Of a stretch of 5,747 nt of DNA, positions 5,740 through 5,747 are shown piece by piece. The translations under genes were made by a program, and so were the position numbers. The stretch lies in the NCBI GenBank assembly GCA_946184715.1, contig CAMHGU010000148.1, forward strand, positions 1-5,747, given 5' to 3'. The notes beneath the pieces are model-generated. The model was not told the origin of the DNA and searched no databases. It saw nothing but the letters and a program-made list of their open reading frames with translations. This DNA is from an uncultured bacterium (lineage in GTDB: Bacteria; Bacteroidota; Bacteroidia; Bacteroidales; Muribaculaceae). Positions within the stretch are counted from its first letter, which is position 1; each line of letters opens with the position of its first letter.

Positions 5740-5747
5740 TCTTCAAT

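Overview
The window looks like chromosomal DNA of a gut-type Bacteroidales bacterium. The signs are a TonB-dependent receptor carrying the N-terminal carboxypeptidase-regulatory-like domain typical of Bacteroidota, BspA-like LRR_5 surface proteins, genes without Shine-Dalgarno sequences, and a promoter matching the Bacteroides -33/-7 consensus (TTG, 20 bases, TATATTTG). A relative of Muribaculaceae is a reasonable guess, but the family level is inference only.

Layout. Bases 1-813 (minus strand) hold the first 271 codons of a secreted BspA-like leucine-rich-repeat protein. It runs off the left edge and has its own promoter near 939-970. Bases 814-1484 are a 671-base intergenic region. It carries that divergent promoter and leader, then a cluster of small palindromes, including a direct repeat of about 70 bases in two copies exactly 150 bases apart. 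Bases 1485-5503 (plus strand) form a tight three-gene unit: an 804-residue TonB-dependent outer-membrane receptor, a 154-residue GNAT acetyltransferase 2 bases later, and a complete 371-residue HemW-type radical SAM haem chaperone 21 bases after that. Bases 5504-5747 (minus strand) hold an LRR_5 fragment. It starts after an Asn/Asp-rich stretch, has about two repeats, and loses its homology within about 20 bases of the hemW stop. It looks like a truncated BspA-like gene.

How the parts fit. The short gaps and shared strand suggest that the receptor, GNAT and hemW are co-transcribed. A haem chaperone next to an outer-membrane active transporter raises the possibility of a haem or porphyrin substrate, but no haem-receptor motif is evident, so this stays a hypothesis. 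The two LRR loci face the same way and bracket the unit, which fits expansion and decay of a surface-protein family. I found no CRISPR array, tRNA, rRNA, insertion-sequence transposase or phage gene. Nothing here is convincingly a new multi-gene system. The least explained parts are the palindromic repeat cluster at 1062-1344 and the LRR remnant against hemW.
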